From CAZSAT01 sp964604675 (lineage in GTDB: Bacteria; Myxococcota_A; UBA796; CAJQPC01): a stretch of 22,520 bases of DNA. Both the position numbers and the translations under genes were made by a program. The notes under the pieces were generated by a model. That model did not search any database and was not told where the DNA came from. It saw only the letters and a program-made list of their open reading frames with translations. The stretch is taken from assembly GCA_964604675.1 (NCBI GenBank), contig CAZSAT010000112.1:1-22520 (forward strand). Direction: 5' to 3'. This document shows, one piece after another, positions 1 through 8,200 of the stretch. Numbering within the stretch: position 1 is the stretch's first letter; every line of letters begins with the position of its first letter.

Positions 1-1
1 G

Positions 2-1360
2 TGGGCGGGCGGCAAGGTGGTCACCGTGGCGGCGCTACGTGGCGTGGGCGAGCGGCTCTTCGAGCGGGCTGGTCAGCGTGCCTGGACGCGGCTGCTCACA
101 CCGGAAGGGCAGCTCGAGGTCGTCGACCAGGCGGCGGGCTCGGCGCGCGCGCTCGTGGCGATGGGCGCCGCCTTTGGCGCGGTCCTCGAGGGGCGTCGCG
201 CCCTCTCGGCCCTTCGGGTCCGAGTCGACGAAGCTGCGCGCCAGCAGGACTGGTTGCGGTTCCAGGTCCAGGAGCTCGATCGGCTGGCGCTGTCGCCCGA
301 GGAAGCCCGGGAGGCGGTGATCGAGCGCGATCGCCTGCTGCACGCCGCCGAGCTCGCCCGTGGCGCCCACAGCTTGATCGCCTTGCTCGAGGAGAGCGAC
401 GGTTCGGCGCTCGAGCAGCTGGGCCGGGCGGCCGACCAGCTCGATGGGCTGGGCGGCTGGGATGCCTCCCTGCGGCCGCTGGCGGAGGAGCTGCGTGGCG
501 CCGTCGCGGCGGTCGAGGAGGTGGTCCGGTCCCTCGGACCGCACCGGGACGCGCTGGAGGATCCGGAGCGCCTGGCCCAGCTCGACGATCAGCTCGCCGC
601 CCTGCGCAGCCTGGAACGCAGACACGGTCGCGAGGGCGACGCGCTGATCGCGCTCGGCCAGGAGCTCCGCGCGCGGCTGGAGCTGGTCGATCGCGGCGAG
701 CACGCCGAGGCGGAGCTGGTGGAGCGGCTCGCCGGCGCCGAGGCCTCGGCGGAGCGCGCAGCGGGTGCCTTGCGCGAGCGGCGCCAGGCGGCGCTCGGGC
801 CGCTGCGCGACCAGGTCGAAGGCCGGCTCAGGCGGCTGGCCATGCCCGACGCTCGGGTGGGGGTCGAGCTGCTCGCCAAGGCCCTCGGCGCGGATGGTCA
901 CGACGAGGCGCGCTTCCTGCTCGCCGCGAACCCCGGCGAAGCCTCGGGAGCTCTGGCCGAGGTGGCGAGCGGGGGCGAGCTGGGTCGCGTGGCGCTCGCG
1001 TTGAGCTTGGCCCTGGGCTCGTCCAAGGCCACCTGGGTGCTGGACGAAGTGGATGCGGGCCTGGGTGGGCACGCCGCCGCCGCGCTCGGCGACGAGCTCT
1101 GCGCGCTCGCCCGGAGCGGGCAGGTCATCGTCATCACCCACCAGCCGCGCCTCGCCGCGCTCGCCGATCACCACGTGCGCATCACGAAGGAGGTGGTGGA
1201 CGGGCGCACGCGCTCGCGGGCACAGGTGCTGGGCACCCACGATCGCGTGCAGGAGCTGCACCGGATGCTCGGCGGTGACCGCGCGAGCCTCGCCTTTGCG
1301 CGGGGGCTGTTGCTGGAGACCCGACGGGCGACGGGAAGAAAGGGGGCCACTGCGGCGTAG
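2..1360 (+). CDS. recN: DNA repair protein RecN, C-terminal part (5' end outside window)
   Basis: RecN is an SMC-like ATPase that acts at DNA double-strand breaks in the cytoplasm. The reading frame is open from the window edge, so the N-terminal Walker A half is missing. Visible parts are a long, Glu/Leu/Arg-rich coiled-coil arm (roughly bases 200-850), the ABC signature ASGGELGRVALALS near base 965, a Walker B WVLDEVDAGLGG near 1035 and the switch histidine in VIVITHQPRLAALADHH near 1130. These match the C-terminal half of RecN in order and spacing. The HGQHEHQ segment usual near the start of the arm is replaced here by RAGQRAW, a divergent version. The stop TAG at 1358 is followed 7 bp later by the M48 gene, suggesting cotranscription. 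Identification is firm; only the length is uncertain. Confidence 0.93.
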   Translation, partial: WAGGKVVTVAALRGVGERLFERAGQRAWTRLLTPEGQLEVVDQAAGSARALVAMGAAFGAVLEGRRALSALRVRVDEAARQQDWLRFQVQELDRLALSPEEAREAVIERDRLLHAAELARGAHSLIALLEESDGSALEQLGRAADQLDGLGGWDASLRPLAEELRGAVAAVEEVVRSLGPHRDALEDPERLAQLDDQLAALRSLERRHGREGDALIALGQELRARLELVDRGEHAEAELVERLAGAEASAERAAGALRERRQAALGPLRDQVEGRLRRLAMPDARVGVELLAKALGADGHDEARFLLAANPGEASGALAEVASGGELGRVALALSLALGSSKATWVLDEVDAGLGGHAAAALGDELCALARSGQVIVITHQPRLAALADHHVRITKEVVDGRTRSRAQVLGTHDRVQELHRMLGGDRASLAFARGLLLETRRATGRKGATAA

Positions 1361-1367
1361 GGGAGGC

Positions 1368-2210
1368 GTGACCCGTCTGCTCGCCCTCGACCCCGCCACC
1401 TGGGAGCACCCCCACGACCGCGCCGCGCTGCAGCGGATCCGCGCCGTGCCGGGCCTGGAGGCCCTGGTCATGGGCCTCGGCAGCGCGGTGGTCGATCCGG
1501 CCCAGAAGGCGCTGTTCGCCCGTGGGGCGCGTCCCGCGAGCGCCCTGCTCGACGCCGGACTCTGGCGAGCGTGGCAGGAGGTCTGCGAGGCGCTCGACGT
1601 GACCGTGGAGCTGCCCATCGACGTGCTGCCACAGGAGCACGTGAACGCTGCCGTGGTGTGCGCGGCGCGGCCGAGGCTCCTGGTCACCCAGGGCCTGCTG
1701 GACGCCTCCGACCACGACATCCTGCGGGTGGTGCTGGCCCACGAGCTGGGGCACCTGCTGAGCGGACACCTCCCCTGGAAGCTCGGGGTGGGCGTGCTCC
1801 TGGGCGCGGGGGCCGCTGCCCTGGGCACGGGCCTGGGGATCGCGGTGGGAGCGCCGATCCTGCTCACCATGCGCCGCTGGGACCGGTTCAGCGAGCTGAG
1901 CGCCGACCGTGCCGCGGTGCTCGCCGTGCAGGACCCGGATCTCTGCCAGCGGGTGCTGTGGCGGCTGGCGGGGGCGGATCGCAGCTTCTCCGACTTCCGC
2001 TCGCCGACGGCCACCACCGGCTGGGCGCGGGCTCGAGGCCTGTTGTCCCGGCATCCACGTCCGGGAGAACGCGCCGAGGCCCTCGACGACTGGGTCGCGG
2101 ACGGTGCGCTGTCGCGGGTGCTCTCCGGCGAGTACGTCCGTCGCGGCGAGGCCGAGCCCAGCCGGCCATGGCGCGGCCTGTTCGCGGCCTTCGGGGCGGC
2201 GGACCGCTAG
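1368..2210 (+). CDS. M48-family zinc metallopeptidase (HtpX/Ste24-like)
   Basis: A 280-residue protein with the M48 zinc site: HELGH (His125, Glu126, His129) inside VVLAHELGHLLSGH, and a downstream FSELSADRAA with Glu176 as the likely third ligand. Residues about 140-167 are hydrophobic and Gly/Ala-rich, giving one or two membrane segments after the active-site helix, as in HtpX-like enzymes. The N-terminus LDPATWEHPHDRAALQ fits the usual start of these proteins (a prolyl 'hP.DRAAL' region), which supports the GTG at 1368. A purine-rich GGGAGG lies only 1-2 bases before that GTG, closer than normal, so initiation may depend on coupling to recN. ATG 1470 is an alternative but would remove family-conserved sequence. 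It probably degrades membrane-associated proteins; its substrate is not evident. Confidence 0.85.
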   Translation: MTRLLALDPATWEHPHDRAALQRIRAVPGLEALVMGLGSAVVDPAQKALFARGARPASALLDAGLWRAWQEVCEALDVTVELPIDVLPQEHVNAAVVCAARPRLLVTQGLLDASDHDILRVVLAHELGHLLSGHLPWKLGVGVLLGAGAAALGTGLGIAVGAPILLTMRRWDRFSELSADRAAVLAVQDPDLCQRVLWRLAGADRSFSDFRSPTATTGWARARGLLSRHPRPGERAEALDDWVADGALSRVLSGEYVRRGEAEPSRPWRGLFAAFGAADR

Positions 2211-2212
2211 CC

Positions 2213-2237
2213 AGGAGGATTCATGGCCGCCTCGTGA
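2213..2237 (+). promoter_or_regulatory. Strong Shine-Dalgarno followed by a 4-codon ORF
   Basis: AGGAGGA (2213..2219) is among the best ribosome binding sites in the window and sits at a workable spacing from ATG 2223. The frame encodes only Met-Ala-Ala-Ser before TGA at 2235. It follows the M48 stop codon by 12 bases. It may be a minimal leader ORF or a remnant of a lost gene start; a chance match is also possible. Confidence 0.35.
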
Positions 2238-2305
2238 TCCGTCCGTGGGGGGGCAGCGTAACCCCGAGCAAGTGCCCGTTCGTGTTCCAGCGACGTTCCT
2301 CTCGG

Positions 2306-2325
2306 GTGGACCGGAGACGGTCCGC
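2306..2325 (+). repeat. Hairpin with GNRA (GAGA) tetraloop
   Basis: GGACCG (2308..2313), loop GAGA (2314..2317) and CGGTCC (2318..2323) form a perfect 6-bp stem. It extends outward by one G-U and one G-C pair to 2306 and 2325. GAGA belongs to the GNRA class of stable RNA tetraloops. Base 2325 is also the first base of the next inverted repeat, so the two stems would compete for it or stack on each other. Confidence 0.55.
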
Positions 2326-2388
2326 GGCCGACCGATGCGCGGGACGGGCCCCGCCCCGACGACAGTGGGTGGACGCATCGGTCGGCCG
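2325..2388 (+). repeat. Perfect 15-bp inverted repeat with GC-rich loop
   Basis: CGGCCGACCGATGCG (2325..2339) is exactly complementary to CGCATCGGTCGGCCG (2374..2388). The 34-base loop itself contains a near-complementary GC-rich pair (CGGGACGGG against CCCGCCCCG, one mismatch), so the folded form would be a long nested stem. No T-run follows, so it is not a canonical rho-independent terminator. The right arm ends just before TTACCCC and the M16 start codon at 2402. Confidence 0.8.
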
Positions 2389-2401
2389 TTACCCCCAAGG
2401 G

Positions 2402-3652
2402 ATGTTGCCTGTCACGGCCGCGGTCGACGCCGTCACGCTCCCCGTCGAGGAGCGGGTGCTCGACAACGGCCTCACCGTGCTCGTGCACCCGGATCACCGC
2501 GCGCCGATCTTGGCGGTCAGCGTGGTCTACCGCGCCGGATCCGCCCGCGATCCCGCCGAGGCGCCCGGCCTCGCCCACCTCGTCGAGCACCTGATGTTCG
2601 AGGGCTCGCCGGCCGCACCGAACAACGCCTACGACAGCTGGCTCGCCCAGGTCGGGGCCGCGAACAACGCGTGGACCGAGCCGGACCTCACGGCCTTCTA
2701 CGCCTGGGGGCCCCCTGGGATGCTGGACCTCGCGCTCTTCCTCGAAGCCGACCGCATGGCCGGTCTCGAGCCTGGGAAGGACGCCCTGGCGAACCAGCTC
2801 GCGATCGTCGAGCAGGAGCGTCGACAGACCCTCGCGGGCGATCGTGCCTGGGCGCGTCGGGCCGTCGACGCCGCGATCTGGCCCCCAGCGCATCCGTACC
2901 ACCGGCCCGTGCTCGGGGCCGACGAGCTCGCCCTGGTGGACCTGCAGGTGGTCCTCGATCACGCCGACCGCTGGCTCGTCCCAGCCAACGCCGTGCTGGT
3001 GGTGGCCGGCGACGTCGCCCCCGCGGCGGCCTTCGCCGCGGCGGAGCGGTGGTTCGCCGAGCTGCCACCGGGCGCCCCCGCGCCTCCCCTCGAGGGGCCC
3101 CCGGCGCGCCACGGTCGCTGGTACGCGGAGCCTGGTCGCGCCAACCCGGAGGTCTGGGTCTCCTGGCCGCTGGCACCGGAGCACGACGCTCTGGCCGTCC
3201 TGCTGGCCGAGGTCCTGGACGAACGGGTCGGCGCCCTCGTCGGTCGCTCGGTCCTGGACGCGGGCGCCTCCTCGTGGAGCGGCGAGCTCGGCGGCCTGCT
3301 GTCCCTCGACCTCGCCGTGGCCGAGCGCGGCACGGCTCGGGCGGCCCGTCGGCTCCGGCGGAGCTTGAAGCGGGTGGCGCGCTTCGGCGTCCCACGGGCC
3401 AGCCTGGATCGCGCGGCCATGCGGCTGTGGAGCGAGACGCTCACCGACCTCGAGGACGTCGCGTCACGGGCGAGCACCCTGGGCTGGTGCCACGCTCGAA
3501 CGGGCCGGCCGGACTGCACGGAGCAGCGTGTGGCCACCTGGCTCGGCGCCGAGCCCGACGACCTCAGGGATCTCGCCCGGGTGCTGCTCGAGCGAGAGCC
3601 GACCATCGTTCACCTGTCCGAACCGATCGGCACCTACCTGGAGCTTCCATGA
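2402..3652 (+). CDS. M16 (pitrilysin/insulinase-like) zinc peptidase, active subunit
   Basis: A 416-residue M16 protein with the inverted zinc motif HLVEH (His59, Glu62, His63) in GLAHLVEHLMFEG. The second-zone glutamate is near residue 137 in IVEQERRQ, about the right distance downstream. The N-terminal VLDNGLTVLVHPDHRAP and the central VPANAVLVVAGDV are typical M16 features. ATG 2402 has no clear Shine-Dalgarno; a GTG at 2369 in frame is possible but would lie in the hairpin loop. No convincing signal peptide is visible, although secreted M16B proteins usually have one. It overlaps the next gene by ATGA, so the two are translationally coupled and probably form the active/inactive pair common in this family. 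Substrates are likely peptides or unfolded proteins. Confidence 0.88.
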   Translation: MLPVTAAVDAVTLPVEERVLDNGLTVLVHPDHRAPILAVSVVYRAGSARDPAEAPGLAHLVEHLMFEGSPAAPNNAYDSWLAQVGAANNAWTEPDLTAFYAWGPPGMLDLALFLEADRMAGLEPGKDALANQLAIVEQERRQTLAGDRAWARRAVDAAIWPPAHPYHRPVLGADELALVDLQVVLDHADRWLVPANAVLVVAGDVAPAAAFAAAERWFAELPPGAPAPPLEGPPARHGRWYAEPGRANPEVWVSWPLAPEHDALAVLLAEVLDERVGALVGRSVLDAGASSWSGELGGLLSLDLAVAERGTARAARRLRRSLKRVARFGVPRASLDRAAMRLWSETLTDLEDVASRASTLGWCHARTGRPDCTEQRVATWLGAEPDDLRDLARVLLEREPTIVHLSEPIGTYLELP

Positions 3653-4938
3653 TGGTCGGGCTCGGGCTGGCGTGGGCGATGGCGGGCCCGGTGCCCGTGG
3701 CCGCTCCCGAGCTGCCGCCGGCGCTCGAGCCCGTGGTCGTCGGGGAGGTGCTGGTGCTCGACCAGGACGCGCGGCGGGTGGCCGTGGCCGCTCGGTGGGC
3801 TCCCCCGCCGGACCAGACCCAGCTCGAGCGGCTCGCGCTGAGGCTGCTGGCGCGCACCCGCTCCCAGGGCCGGCGAGGACGGCGCCTGCAGGCGGAGCTC
3901 GCGCTGCTGGGTGCGGACGTGGACCTTCGCACGGGACCGTCCGGCGCGACGCTCCTGGTCGAGGCCCCCGCCGCCACCCTCACCCAGGCCACGGCGCTCG
4001 CGCTCGAACAGGTGGAGCACGGAGGTGGCTACCGGGCCTACCGGCGCGAAGCGAAGGTCTGGGCGCGCTGGCGAGCTCAGCTCTGGCTGGACCTCGACCG
4101 CGTCCACCAGCGAGCTGTGAACCACGCCTGGTTCGCGCCCGGGCACGCAGCGCGCCATGCAGCCACGCCGGACGAGCTGGCGTCGCTGCGGCTGCGGGGC
4201 GCCCGCCGCGCGCTCGAGCGGCAGCTGGCGGAGGGGGAGCGTCGGGTGGCGGTGGTCGGAGCAGGGGCCGACACCTCGGCGATCGCGGCCGTGCTGCCCA
4301 CGGGAGGGCGCTCGGCGGTGTCGGCGCCCGCGCCGTCGCCCACCGCGGGCATCCACCTGGTCGACCGGCCGGGGTTCGAGGTCGCGAGGACCAGCGTGTG
4401 CGTGCCCGCGCCTGCGCACTCCGACGACCGACGCGAGGCCTTCGATCTCGCCGTGTCGACGGTGGCCGGCGACTTCACGTCGCGGGCCTCCGCAGAGCTC
4501 CGGGAGGATCTCGGGCTGGTGTACCGGGTCGACGTCACGGGCGGAGATGGCTGGCGTTGCATCGACACCGAGTCCACGGCGGGTGCGGCGGCCGAGGTCG
4601 TCGGGCGCCTGCGCGACCAGCTTGCCTCCGCAGGGGATGTGGAGGACGCCGAGCTGTGCACGGCGCGCGCACGCCTGGCGGTCTCGCTGGCGAGCGAGCG
4701 CCTGCACGCCGTCGATCTGGCCGGGGCCCTCGTGGCGGGTGAGGCGGCCACCGACGGTCAGCGCGCCGCCACCTCGGCGTTGACCGCCGCCGGCCTCGGC
4801 CCCCTCGTCGGCGAGTGGCTGGCGCCGGAACGACAGGTGATCGTCGTCACGGGCGACGCCGCCCTCATCGGGCCCGAGCTCGGACGGCTCGGCTCGATGA
4901 CCACCGTGTCCGCCGAGGCGCTGGCCGAAGAGCCGTGA
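3649..4938 (+). CDS. M16-like protein without zinc site (partner subunit), putative signal peptide
   Basis: A 429-residue protein starting at the first ATG of ATGATG (3649), overlapping the stop of the upstream M16 gene. The N-terminus MMVGLGLAWAMAGPVPVAA is a short hydrophobic stretch that could be a signal peptide, though it lacks basic residues. There is no HxxEH anywhere. The C-terminal domain keeps the M16 signature TSRASAELREDLGLVYRVDV (compare SRLxxELREkxGLxYxV in active families), which contributes to substrate binding. This pattern is known for the non-catalytic subunit of bacterial M16B heterodimers. Its TGA stop (4936..4938) directly abuts the stop of the convergent CusF-like gene, forming TGATCA. 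Confidence 0.82.
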   Translation: MMVGLGLAWAMAGPVPVAAPELPPALEPVVVGEVLVLDQDARRVAVAARWAPPPDQTQLERLALRLLARTRSQGRRGRRLQAELALLGADVDLRTGPSGATLLVEAPAATLTQATALALEQVEHGGGYRAYRREAKVWARWRAQLWLDLDRVHQRAVNHAWFAPGHAARHAATPDELASLRLRGARRALERQLAEGERRVAVVGAGADTSAIAAVLPTGGRSAVSAPAPSPTAGIHLVDRPGFEVARTSVCVPAPAHSDDRREAFDLAVSTVAGDFTSRASAELREDLGLVYRVDVTGGDGWRCIDTESTAGAAAEVVGRLRDQLASAGDVEDAELCTARARLAVSLASERLHAVDLAGALVAGEAATDGQRAATSALTAAGLGPLVGEWLAPERQVIVVTGDAALIGPELGRLGSMTTVSAEALAEEP

Positions 4939-5193
4939 TCAGCGCGGGCTGACGCCGATCAGGCGTGCTTCGTCGTCCCGGAGGAGCAGGCGAGCGGTGA
5001 TCCGGTCGCCGGGGGCGACCTGTCGGCTGAGGTTCGGGTCCGCAGCCACCTCGTGGGTACCCGCCTCGCGCCAGCCCTCGACGGCCGGGTGCTCCAGCAG
5101 CACGCCCGCGCCCTGGTAGGCGACCACGGTCGCCGGCACGTCGATCGTGTCGCCGGTGGACAGGGTGCAGGCCATCAGGACCGCGAAGAGCAT
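4939..5193 (-). CDS. Small CusF-like (copper-binding fold) putative lipoprotein
   Basis: An 84-residue protein. MLFAVLMAC ends in a lipobox-like LMAC with Cys9, which suggests a lipoprotein. The rest reads like the CusF/copper-binding domain: ATVVAYQGAGVLLEHPAV, then GW, then ADPNLSRQVAPGDRITARLLL and a final hydrophobic strand. In CusF the Trp is followed by PAMTMxF, which carries the metal-binding methionines; here it is REAGTHEV, so those methionines are absent and one His is present nearby. Fold assignment is by pattern only. The start at 5193 has no Shine-Dalgarno but has GATAGACG six bases upstream. It is divergent from the regulator gene, with only 30 bp between the start codons. Confidence 0.6.
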   Translation of the reverse strand: MLFAVLMACTLSTGDTIDVPATVVAYQGAGVLLEHPAVEGWREAGTHEVAADPNLSRQVAPGDRITARLLLRDDEARLIGVSPR

Positions 5194-5223
5194 GCGAGCC
5201 GTCTATCGCGATACCCTGGGTGC
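5194..5223. promoter_or_regulatory. 30-bp divergent promoter region with TATCGCGATA palindrome
   Basis: Only 30 bp separate the start codons of the CusF-like gene (minus) and the giant regulator (plus). The centre is a perfect 10-bp palindrome TATCGCGATA (5204..5213). Each half gives a GATA read toward one gene: GATAGACG-N6-ATG on the minus strand and GATACCCT-N6-ATG on the plus strand. These could be back-to-back -10 elements for leaderless transcripts, or an operator for the winged-helix regulator, or both. No -35 consensus is evident. Confidence 0.45.
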
Positions 5224-8200
5224 ATGGCCGGACGACTGCTCGCCGTGACCCACGACGCGGACGGGTTGTCCGCCCTCGCAGCGCAGCTGTCTGCACAGGG
5301 CTGGTCGTTGATCCACTGCACCTCGGTCCTCGAGGCGCGGGGCGCACTGAACGAGCAGCAGGCGGATCTCTGCGTGCTCGACAGCGGGCTCGCCCGGGAT
5401 GGCGCGGCGGTCGTGCTGCGGGCCTGGCGGGACCAGGGGCACGCCACGCCGGTCGTGGTGCGGGTCACCGGGGACGGCCAGGACCGGTACCCGGGCGCCG
5501 ATGGCTTCCTCGACCCTGCGCAGCCCGCGGGTCATGCGGCCGCGGTGGCCGCGGTCGTCGCCAGCCTGCAAGGGCCCCGTCAGCTGATCCTCGGCTCGGG
5601 ACGGGTCGACCTCGCCACGCGCCGCTTGGAGGGACCGGGCGCCAGCCTGACCCTGAGCGAGCAGGAGGCGCGTCTGCTCGGCCACCTCGCGTCGCGCGCC
5701 CACCGCGCGGTCGGGCGGGACGAGCTGCTGAGGGTGGTGTGGGGGTTCTCGCAGTCGGTCCCCACCCGTGCCGTCGACAACGCCATCCGGCGGCTGCGCA
5801 CGAAGGTCGAGCCGGATCCCGCGAAGCCCGTGCACCTCCTCACGGTGCGCGGCCTGGGCTACCGCCTCGTCGCGGAGGCTGTTCGCTCGCCCGGCCCCGT
5901 GGTGAGCCCGGTGCCACGTGCCGCCACCAACCTGCCCAAGCGCGAACGCGACGCGTTCGTCGGGCGCATCGAGGACCTCGACGCCCTGGCCACGCTCTTC
6001 GCCGAGGGCGCCACGGCCGTCACGCTGTTGGGGCCGGGTGGCATGGGCAAGACCCGCCTTGCCCGGCGCTTCGGCGCGCGCTGGCACGCTCGGCACGGGT
6101 CCGCTTGGTTCTGCGACCTCACCGCTGCCCAGGGGCTCGCCGAGCTCGTGCAGGCGGTCGGGAGCTCGCTCGGTGTGCAGGTCAGCGGCGCCGACCGTGC
6201 CGCGGTGGAGCAGCTCGGCCACGCGCTGGCCGCTCGTGGCGAGGTGCTCCTCATCCTCGACAACTGCGAACAGCTCGTCGAGGCCGCCGCCAGCGCGGTG
6301 GAGGTCTTCGTGCAGCTCGCGCCCGACGCTCGGGTGCTGGCCACCAGCCGCGAGCGCCTCCGGGTGCGCGGTGAACGCTGCCTCGAGCTGGGCGGCCTGT
6401 CCGGCCCGGAGGCCTACGAGCTGTTCGTGACCCGCGCGCGGGCGGTCGACCGGAACTTCGAGCCCGATCCCGAGGAGATCGAACGCATCGAGGAGGTGGT
6501 CGAGCGGTTGGACGGACTGCCCCTCGCGCTGGAGCTCGCTGCGGCCCGGGTGGGTGTGCTGTCGCCGGCCCAGCTCAACGATGCCTTGGACAAGAGCGTC
6601 CACCGGGTGCTGCGTGGCAGCGAGCGCGGTCGCGAGCCTCGACAGGCCACGCTTTGGGGAGCCATCGACTGGTCCTGGCGGCTCCTCGACCCGATGGAGC
6701 AGGCGGTGCTGGCCCAGTCGTCCATCTTTCGGGGTGGCTTCACCCTCACCGCTGCGGAAGACGTGCTCGACCTGGGTGACTGGAGCGATGCTCCGTGGAC
6801 CCTCGACGTCATCCAGTCGCTGCGCGACAAGTCGCTCCTGCGCAGCTCCCCGAGGGCGGACCGCCATGCGGAGGCGCGCTTCACGCTCTTCGAGACGGTG
6901 CGCGAGTACGCGGAAGGCAAGCTCGACGAGATGGGGCGTGTGCCCGAGCTGCGTGGTCAGCATGCGCTGTGGTGCCTCGAGCTGGGGGAGGGGCTGGCCG
7001 CAGGCGTCGCGACCCGTGGCGGCCGGCGGAAGCTCCGGAAGCTCCAGCTGGAGGTCGACAACCTCCGCGCGGTGCACGAACGGCACCGCGTCCACGACCC
7101 CGACATCACCGCGCGCGCGGCCTTGGTGCTCGACGTCGTGCTGCAGACCACGGGCCCGCTCGACCTTCGTGTCGAGGTGCTCGACCAGGCGCTCTCGGGG
7201 GCCGATCTCTCCCCGGAGCGCCGCGTGCAGCTCTTGCTCGCCCGCGGCCGGGCGCTGCGGATCAGCGGCGACGTGGGCCGTGCGGTCGACGATCTCCAGG
7301 CGGCTCGGGACGAGGCGGGCATGCTCGGGGCGCGGCGCGACGAGGCGGCGGCGCTCGCCGCGCTCGGCGCGTGCAGGGTGGAGACCGGAAAGCTGGAGGC
7401 CGGTCGGGCCAAGCTGCAGCACGCGCTCGACGTCGCCCAGTCGGTCGCCGACCTGGGCACCGAGGTGCAGGTGCTCCGGTACCTGGGCATCGCGGATCGC
7501 CAGGCGGGCGAGATCGACGCGTCGCTCGATCACCTGGGACGTGCGCTCACCCTCGTGCGGCGTCTGGGCGACCCACGCGGGGAGGCCAGCGTGCTCCGCC
7601 AGCTCGGGGAGGCCCTCTCGGTCGCGGGCCAGTCCGGCGAGGCGGAGCGGCGGCTCCGGGAGAGCCTCGAGCTCGCACGCGACCTCGGGGACTGGGCCGG
7701 CGAAGGCGAGGTGCTCGAGACCCTCGGCACCCTGTACCAACGCATGAGCGACACCGACGCGGCCGAGGGCTACTTCACCCTGGCCAGGGACGTGCACCGC
7801 GCCGTGGGCAACCGGCCGGGGGAGGCGAGCGTGCTCCTGGGGCTCGGTGCCTGCGCCATCGCGCGGCAGCGCTTCGACGCCGCCAAGGAGCTCTACGCCC
7901 GAGCCGCCGACCTTGCCGAGGCCTTGGAGGACCCGTCCAAGGTCGCAGCCGCCCGGATGGGCCTCGGCAACCTCTACGCGGCGGAAGACAACGTCGCGGA
8001 AGCGGAGCGGCAGTACCGCGGGGCGCTCGCCAGCTTCCGCGCGACCGGGAGCCGCTGGCGCGAGGGGGTGGCGCTCTCGAACCTGGGCGGCCTGCTCATG
8101 GCCCGGGACGATCGGCTCGAGGAGGCGCAGGCCGTGCTCACCGAGGCCATGGCCATCCACGAGGAGGTCGGCGCCCCGCGCTACGAGGGGCTGGCACGCT

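Larger units (their letters stand above)
2211..2401 (+). promoter_or_regulatory. Structured intergenic region between the M48 and M16 genes
   Basis: This 191-bp gap is the longest in the window. It contains, in order, an AGGAGGA Shine-Dalgarno (2213..2219) with ATG GCC GCC TCG TGA (2223..2237), a run of seven G near 2250, a short hairpin with a GAGA loop (2306..2325) and a perfect 15-bp inverted repeat (2325..2339 with 2374..2388) ending 13 bases before the next start codon. I see no longer open frame with protein-like composition. It could be a terminator or leader RNA, or simply promoter DNA for the M16 pair. Confidence 0.5.

Noticed and set aside
1..1278. A 425-residue Arg/Gly/Ala-rich plus-strand frame overlapping recN
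   Set aside because: The overlapping frame encodes RecN with all expected motifs; this one is low-complexity and lacks any.
2211..2401. A known riboswitch class (such as the c-di-GMP GEMM type) in the structured gap
   Set aside because: There is a GNRA loop, but I could not match the conserved core sequences of any riboswitch class that I know. A covariance-model search would settle it.
2223..2401. A hidden small protein gene in the gap after the M48 gene
   Set aside because: All frames are either closed within a few codons or are upstream extensions of neighbouring frames, with no protein-like composition.
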